From assembly GCA_016705125.1 (NCBI GenBank), contig JADIYW010000004.1:62001-126000 (forward strand): DNA of 64,000 nt, written 5' to 3'. This stretch comes from Bacteroidota bacterium (GTDB taxonomy: Bacteria > Bacteroidota > Bacteroidia > Chitinophagales > JADIYW01). Numbering within the stretch: position 1 is the first letter of the stretch; every line of letters begins with the position of its first letter. Both the position numbers and the translations under genes were made by a program. The notes beneath the pieces are model-generated. The model saw nothing but the letters and a program-made list of their open reading frames with translations. It did not search any database and was not told where the DNA came from. This document shows positions 59,601 to 64,000 of the stretch, in pieces.

Positions 59601-61865
59601 GAAATTATCATTTGGTGTATAACATAAAACGCCATTAATAAAGGTAATAGTTCCATTTTTTGGACCGCTTGAATTGGTTACAATTATTGGGTCTCCATCT
59701 ACATCAAAATCATTTAATAACACATTTACACATCCTCTTACATCTTCAGGCGTAATAATTGCATCATCATTTGCAACAGGCTTATCATTTACTGGATTTA
59801 CTGTTATAATCAACGTTGAGGTGTCGCAATTGCCTTTATTGTCACAAACAATCACTTTCAAGGTGTCTTTCCCATTAAAATTCAAACTAGGGTTATAACA
59901 AACTTGGTTTCCTACAATTGAAACTGTTCCATTTCTAGGACCACCAAATGTACCCGAGATTACTAATGGGTCACCATCAACATCAGAATCATTTGACAAT
60001 ACATTTACACAAATAGGCACATCTTCATTTGTAGTAGCATTATCATTGTTTGCAATCGGTGCATCCTCCACTGGGCTTACATTAATAAATACTTTTGCTG
60101 TATCACATAATCCGCTTGGTAAATTTTCACATATAATATAGGTAACGGTGTCCTTACCATTAAAATTAGGGTTTGGCGTATAACAAAGCACACCATTTAC
60201 AATATTTATTGTTCCGTTTTTAGGATTAGTGGAACTTGTAACAACTAATGGATTGCCATCAACATCTACATCATTACCTAGAATGTTTATACAAGCTTGA
60301 ACATCCTCAATTGTGTTTAAATTATCATCATTTGCTACTGGCTTATCATTTATAGGGTTTACCAAGATAAACAAATTGGATGTATCACATTTACCATTTG
60401 CTTTATTATCGCATACTATAACTTTTATAGTATCTCTTCCATTAAAATTATTGTTTGGCAAATAACAAATCTGACCTCCATTAATGCTAATGGTTCCATT
60501 TTTAGGACCTCCAAATGTGGCGCTTATAACAATTACATCACCATCTACCTCAATGTCATTGGCAAGCACATTTACACAACCTTGTGTATCTTCATTTGTA
60601 ATGATATTATCATCAATTGCAATTGGTGCATCTTCTACTGGAAGTAATTGAATAATTACCCTTGCCGTATCCTTTAATCCTGCATTATCGGTAATGACAT
60701 AAAATAATGTATCTCTACCATTAAAATTATCATTTGGAAAATAACAAATTGTATTTCCAACTATATTTGCACTTCCATTATTCGGTGCATCATTGATGCT
60801 TGTTAGGGTAACGATTCCTTCTACATCACTGTCGTTTATTAATACTGAAAAACAGCTATCCTTATCCTCATTAATAATATAATTATCATCTCCTGCAATC
60901 GGTTTATCATTTACAGGATTAATAACCAAGAAAATACTAGCCGTATCACACAGTACTGGTTTTGTGGTATCGCAAACAATATATTTTACAGTATCTCTCC
61001 CAAAAAAGTTTGGATTTGGAATATAACAAACTTGGCTATTAGTAAAGGAAACATTACCATTTGTAGCGTCTTGAGCTATACCCGTAACTATTAACCTTTC
61101 ATTTGGAAAATCTATATCTGTATCATTTAATAAAACAGATATACATTTACTCTGATCTTCAAAAAGTGTATCTCTATCATTATTTGCAATAGGAGGATCA
61201 TTTACTTGTTTTATTACTATATAAACTAAGGTAAGAGGGCTACACAAGCCTTGCGTCCCAAAATCCTGATCATCACACGCTGTATAAAACATGGAATCAA
61301 GTCCATAATAATTAGCAACTGGCTTGTAATAAATTTTCTGAAAACCAACATTTGTTGCTGTTTGAGCATGCTTAGGACCAACAGGCACTAAGATGAACAA
61401 AGAATCACCATCTAAGTCATAATCATTTTTCAAAACTGAAATGAGGGTATCAGTATCCTCGTTCATATAAATAGTATCAGGGCGTGCTACCGGTGGATCT
61501 GGTCGAGGTAAAACCTGAACTACTATTATTGCAGTATCACAAAATGGAGGAATATTGGTTGTACAAATTCTATAACCAATTGTATCAAAACCGGAAAAAC
61601 TTGGATCAGGTGTATACAAAAATTGGGTAAAATTATTAATTGTTTGTACATTATTATTACCTGGGAAATTTCCATTTTTCTGAATAGAAAATGCACCTGT
61701 TATAATATCATTTGCAAATGGTGAAATTATAATTGAAGAATCTTCAGGTACGGTAACAAAATCATCAAATGCAATTACCTGCGCCTTAACTGCGTTATTT
61801 TCACCAATAAGAGCAAAGAATATTAATAATAAACCTAACCTAAGGAATGAAATCATTCTTAACAT
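56694..61865 (-). CDS. Giant tandem-95-repeat surface protein with T9SS type-B sorting domain
   Basis: 1723 residues: signal peptide (ending VKAQ), 17 Ig/cadherin-like units of about 95 residues, each starting like NDKPIANDDNITTNEDTQ and containing LANDSDPDGD and NFNGKDT, and a C-terminal domain VPNSISPNGDGNNDGVVIPG...FNRWGDIVFE typical of T9SS type-B sorting. Middle units have four cysteines at fixed places (CVNVL, VCY, VCDN, CDT), suggesting disulfide-stabilised strands. Acidic Asp/Asn loops suggest calcium binding. It would be an adhesin or gliding-surface protein carried out by T9SS. Confidence 0.93.
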   Translation of the reverse strand: MLRMISFLRLGLLLIFFALIGENNAVKAQVIAFDDFVTVPEDSSIIISPFANDIITGAFSIQKNGNFPGNNNVQTINNFTQFLYTPDPSFSGFDTIGYRICTTNIPPFCDTAIIVVQVLPRPDPPVARPDTIYMNEDTDTLISVLKNDYDLDGDSLFILVPVGPKHAQTATNVGFQKIYYKPVANYYGLDSMFYTACDDQDFGTQGLCSPLTLVYIVIKQVNDPPIANNDRDTLFEDQSKCISVLLNDTDIDFPNERLIVTGIAQDATNGNVSFTNSQVCYIPNPNFFGRDTVKYIVCDTTKPVLCDTASIFLVINPVNDKPIAGDDNYIINEDKDSCFSVLINDSDVEGIVTLTSINDAPNNGSANIVGNTICYFPNDNFNGRDTLFYVITDNAGLKDTARVIIQLLPVEDAPIAIDDNIITNEDTQGCVNVLANDIEVDGDVIVISATFGGPKNGTISINGGQICYLPNNNFNGRDTIKVIVCDNKANGKCDTSNLFILVNPINDKPVANDDNLNTIEDVQACINILGNDVDVDGNPLVVTSSTNPKNGTINIVNGVLCYTPNPNFNGKDTVTYIICENLPSGLCDTAKVFINVSPVEDAPIANNDNATTNEDVPICVNVLSNDSDVDGDPLVISGTFGGPRNGTVSIVGNQVCYNPSLNFNGKDTLKVIVCDNKGNCDTSTLIITVNPVNDKPVANDDAIITPEDVRGCVNVLLNDFDVDGDPIIVTNSSGPKNGTITFINGVLCYTPNDNFQGKDTVTYILCENKANALCDTAIVVINVNSQNDKPIANNDNITTNEDTQGCVNILSNDSDPDGDPIIVTNTSGPSKGTFTLNNGLLCYTPNPNFNGRDTITYIICENTANGLCDTAQVFILVNPVEDAPIANDDNATTNEDTPICVNVLANDTEPDGDAIVLSGTTGGPKNGTVSIQGNQVCYSPNLNFNGKDTIRVIVCDNKGKCDTSLLVITVVPVNDPPKANDDIVSTNEDTQVCVNVLANDSDPENDPLVISNTNGPKNGTVLINGGVFCYTPNPNYNGKDTIIYIVCENRTGGLCDTALVLITINSIQDAPISNNDNVTTNEDTPICVNVLANDTDPDGDVLVVSGTAGGPRNGTVLINNNQVCYTPAPNFNGIDTIKVVVCDNTGKCDTSLLIINVLPINDPPIANDNIVSTNEDTQICVNVLANDSDVDGPNLGISSIFGVSHGTIFIQGNQVCYTPFLNYNGKDTVFYVICDNGNPNLCDTARVLITVIPVNDKPIAVDDIANGTIGQPVVFNILTNDSDPEGDPLTISILDQPNNGSISVQPSGQVTYTPNVGFVGIDTFVYSICDPGGLCDTATVIVQFLDLTDVIIARDECVTLAEDQTITINVLANDLVDPNKTITMTLSCLPKNGQATIVNNQVFYQPGPNFNGLDSLCYRICFNEQNPKCAEGKVCITVTPTPDAPIANPDYTTTDTITPVNIDVQANDIDVDGQGIVTSSITDNPNNGIATIINGDEILYTPNSGFVGFDTLIYQLCKFGFPNLCDTALVVIVVGNPNNPPVANIDTIITVVDRPETVNVLINDFDPDGDNITVTSFTNPKNGTVVNQGNGVFEYTPKSGFFGVDSFTYIICDDGFITLCDTGIVRIEVLRVKVPNSISPNGDGNNDGVVIPGLEFYPDNYLKIFNRWGDIVFEANQYQNNWKGQLENAGVVIGERVPTGTYFYLLYLGEGLPVLKGFIMVEY

Positions 61866-61999
61866 ATATAATAATTTTAAATTTGTAGGTTTTATAAATC
61901 TAAAAACAAAACAAGATTTGTTAATTTGCGCAAAAGTAAAAATCGGAAAATGTTTTTCTATTAATCATTTCCAACATATGTTAATAAGTGTAAAATTAT

Positions 62000-62308
62000 T
62001 TATTTCTTCTTCTTGAACATACCTAATATTCGGTCTGTTACAAGAAAACCACCAAATACATTGATAGAAGCTAGAGCGATGGCGAAAAAACCGAGTATTA
62101 AAGAGAAATAATCATCTGGAGCTGCTTTTAAAACATCTATAGTCGCTCCAATAATTACAATACCGCTAATAGCATTTGAACCTGACATTAAGGGAGTATG
62201 TAAAACTGTTGGAATATTATTAATAACCTCAATACCAACAAAAGTTGCAATTACTATTACATAAATTAGTAATAAAGATTCTCCGCTAAAAAGATTTAAA
62301 ATTTCCAT
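62000..62308 (-). CDS. pntA2: NAD(P) transhydrogenase alpha subunit, membrane part (PntA2)
   Basis: 102 residues with three or four membrane helices; HTPLMSGSNAISGI is the conserved block of the membrane domain of the alpha subunit in split transhydrogenases. The enzyme couples proton flow to hydride transfer between NADH and NADP. The usual neighbours, the soluble alpha part and the beta subunit, are not next to it. Confidence 0.88.
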   Translation of the reverse strand: MEILNLFSGESLLLIYVIVIATFVGIEVINNIPTVLHTPLMSGSNAISGIVIIGATIDVLKAAPDDYFSLILGFFAIALASINVFGGFLVTDRILGMFKKKK

Positions 62309-62322
62309 ATTCTATTTTTTTT

Positions 62323-62359
62323 GCTTTGATTGTTCTTAATTAAAAAGAACAATCAAAGC
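62323..62359. repeat. Perfect 15-base inverted repeat
   Basis: GCTTTGATTGTTCTT (62323-62337) and AAGAACAATCAAAGC (62345-62359) pair without a mismatch around 7 bases. It lies between tRNA-Arg and the transhydrogenase gene, both minus strand. On the minus strand the stem is followed by A, not T, so it is not a standard terminator for them. Confidence 0.75.
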
Positions 62360-62373
62360 TTTTAAATTGGTTG

Positions 62374-62446
62374 TGATCGCGGCACGAATCGAACGTGCGA
62401 CCGACTACTTAGAAGGCAGTTGCTCTATCCCCTGAGCTACGCGACC
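62374..62446 (-). tRNA. tRNA-Arg (TCT)
   Basis: Minus-strand cloverleaf: acceptor GGTCGCG/CGCGATC with one wobble, D arm GCTCAGGGGATAGAGC, anticodon stem ACTGC/GTAGT with loop CTTCTAA (anticodon TCT), T-arm loop TTCGATT. The 3' CCA is not encoded. Confidence 0.95.
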
Positions 62447-62516
62447 AAATTTAGTGGCACAAAGATATTGAAAATGTTTATTTTTAATCCGTTAAATTAT
62501 CCTTAATTCTTTTTTT

Positions 62517-63215
62517 GTGGAAAACTGGTTAAAAATACACGATTCATGGCATGAAATACTTAAATCTCAGTTGGATTTACCCTATTTTATTGATTTAATG
62601 CGTTTTCTAAATGAACAAAAAACACAATCTAAAATTGTTTTCCCTCCGGAAAAATATATATTTAATGCTTTTAATGTTACGCCTTTTGAAAAAATAAAGG
62701 TAGTAATACTTGGACAAGACCCATATCATGGTTTTGGTCAGGCGCATGGATTATCGTTTTCGGTGCCAAATAGCGTAAAGTCGCCTCCATCGCTTCAAAA
62801 TATTTTTAAGGAAATAATGGCAGATTTAGGCATTCCAATTCCAAACAATGGAAATTTAACCAATTGGGCAAACCAAGGTGTTTTTTTATTAAATTCCTTT
62901 CTTACAGTTGAATCAAATTTGCCGGCCAGCCATCAAAACATTGGCTGGGAACAATTTACCGACTTTTGTATTTCTGCAATTTCAAAACAAAAGGAGAATG
63001 TTGTTTTTTTACTTTGGGGTAAATTTGCCCAAGAAAAGGCAAAACTAATCGACACCTCTAAGCACCTTGTTTTGTTGGCTCCACACCCGAGTCCATTTTC
63101 TGCGCATACTGGTTTTATAGGTTGTAAACATTTTTCCAAAACCAATAATTACCTTATTTCAAAAAAAAAAGAGCCCATCGATTGGAAAATTAAGGATGAT
63201 GGTTTATTTGGATAA
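62517..63215 (+). CDS. ung: Uracil-DNA glycosylase
   Basis: 232 residues from a GTG start. It removes uracil from DNA. The catalytic water-activating loop GQDPYH (66-71) and the minor-groove loop LLAPHPSPFSAHTGF with its catalytic His are intact. Family A (UNG) length and motifs. Divergent from tRNA-Arg. Confidence 0.96.
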   Translation: MENWLKIHDSWHEILKSQLDLPYFIDLMRFLNEQKTQSKIVFPPEKYIFNAFNVTPFEKIKVVILGQDPYHGFGQAHGLSFSVPNSVKSPPSLQNIFKEIMADLGIPIPNNGNLTNWANQGVFLLNSFLTVESNLPASHQNIGWEQFTDFCISAISKQKENVVFLLWGKFAQEKAKLIDTSKHLVLLAPHPSPFSAHTGFIGCKHFSKTNNYLISKKKEPIDWKIKDDGLFG

Positions 63216-63297
63216 TATTTTTGCAACCACCAAAAATCTTATTTTTTTTGACCTCTTTCCAATAAAAATAAGAATTCATTCATGGATTGAAAATTAA

Positions 63298-63768
63298 TTA
63301 TAAAACCTTATTTGCACAATTGGTGCTTGCAATTGCATCTGGTTTTGCTCTAAAATCATAACCCATTCCTTTAATATATCCCATAGCATCTTGTAAAGCA
63401 ACATTGCTTTTGTGATTTTGACTGGTATTTATATCGACATGTATTTCGGGTTTGATATCGTATTTTTGCAAAATTTCATGTAAGGAATAAGCTATTTCGA
63501 TGGATTTATTTACTTCCTTCATCATTCTTTCTCTTATGTTTAATTTAAGACTTAGCAACTCTTTATTTACATACATAAATCCGCCCCTACCCTTTCGGAG
63601 AAATAAAATTACTGTTGCAAACTCAACTAAACTTCCTTTTACTTGCGAATCTGTTCCAATACAAATCCTTGGCTTACCAAATGCTTGAATTTCATCAAAA
63701 ATGGTTGAGTCAATGGTTTCTAATAATGAACTATTTAATTCAATACCACTAAAAGTTTTCCAACCCAT
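63298..63768 (-). CDS. YkuK-family (DUF458) RNase H-like protein
   Basis: 156 residues; ICIGTDSQVKGSLVEFATVI is the first strand pair with the acidic residue of the RNase H-like fold, and IHVDINTSQNHKS contains the second. Role unknown; convergent with ung. Confidence 0.85.
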   Translation of the reverse strand: MGWKTFSGIELNSSLLETIDSTIFDEIQAFGKPRICIGTDSQVKGSLVEFATVILFLRKGRGGFMYVNKELLSLKLNIRERMMKEVNKSIEIAYSLHEILQKYDIKPEIHVDINTSQNHKSNVALQDAMGYIKGMGYDFRAKPDAIASTNCANKVL

Positions 63769-63849
63769 ACATCTATTTTTAATAAATATATGATTAAAAT
63801 ATATTGAAATATTTTTTTCATCTCTTTACTTTTCCACAATTAGGGGAAG

Positions 63850-63965
63850 TTATTAGTATAGTAACTAGTTATTGGTAATTAGTAATTGGTTATTAGTTAT
63901 TTGGTTATTGGTTATTAATTTGTTGGCAATTAGTTATTGAGTTATTAGGTAATTTTTATTCATTA
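63850..63965. repeat. Low-complexity TTATTGGTTATTAG-type repeat
   Basis: A run of partly overlapping words (GTAATTGGTTATTAGTTATT, GGTTATTGGTTATTAATTTG and GTTATTGAGTTATTAGGTAA) with an irregular 7-14-base rhythm and no coding frame; no gene lies between 63769 and the window end. The vocabulary matches 15590-15720. Confidence 0.6.
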
Positions 63966-64000
63966 AACATTTAACATTCAACATTTCATGATTCTTGGCT

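Noticed and set aside
57444..59898. Plus-strand open frames inside the giant adhesin gene
   Set aside because: They mirror the repeat units on the opposite strand and encode no recognisable protein; the minus-strand gene is unambiguous.

Overview
The window is AT-rich, carries Bacteroidota-style promoters (TTTG ... TAnnTTTG) and encodes type IX secretion (T9SS) components and cargo (PorP/SprF, an OmpA/PD40 lipoprotein-like PorE relative, a 1723-residue adhesin with a T9SS sorting domain, and a decayed porT). This points to a low-GC member of the Bacteroidota, probably the Chitinophagales/Sphingobacteriales side. I could not identify the species.

Layout. 1-2.3 kb: end of a two-domain ABC ATPase, a hypothetical gene and a DMT exporter. 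2.5-8.5 kb: accessory island with two lipocalin-like secreted paralogues, a frame-broken gene, and a four-gene cluster made of a trypsin-like protease (frame-broken), a bacterial gasdermin-like protein and two small proteins that may be related to each other. 8.5-18.8 kb: core metabolism (dapA, accA, PhoD-like phosphatase, tRNA-Asp, flavoprotein, mannosyltransferase-like membrane protein, enoyl-CoA hydratase, fumC). 18.8-36 kb: a degraded mobile region. It holds a toxin remnant with its antitoxin, a broken cbpM, IS91-like elements whose 3' ends abut GTT cores, two 131-132-bp attC-like folding elements bounding gene cassettes, a truncated RecQ-like helicase, a broken IS1380 element with a mini-derivative, and a graveyard of housekeeping pseudogenes (engB, ubiE, porT, dcd). 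36-42 kb: AAA/STAND-type ATPases with unusually regular operator-like arrays upstream and near-identical TPR units. 42.3-50.4 kb: a DNA phosphorothioation (Dnd) cluster, dndC-dndD-(dndE fused to an ATPase)-GIY-YIG protein-dndB-DUF2130, all on the minus strand. 51-62 kb: two-component system and the T9SS/gliding-type locus. 62-64 kb: an orphan transhydrogenase subunit, tRNA-Arg, ung and a YkuK-family gene.

How the genes work together. The protease and gasdermin-like genes would form an abortive-infection module in which proteolysis releases a membrane pore. Here the gasdermin is intact but the protease frame is broken several times. The Dnd genes would swap a backbone oxygen for sulfur in DNA; no DptFGH restriction genes are visible, so the embedded GIY-YIG protein and the DUF2130 protein are the candidate nucleases. 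The OmpA/PorP/adhesin trio is a classic arrangement in which PorP-type proteins handle a T9SS type-B cargo.

Caution. Many genes between 3 and 49 kb are broken by single-base indels, often in A runs. This may be true decay or consensus error; both readings are given where it matters. All family calls are from reading the sequence by eye, without searches.
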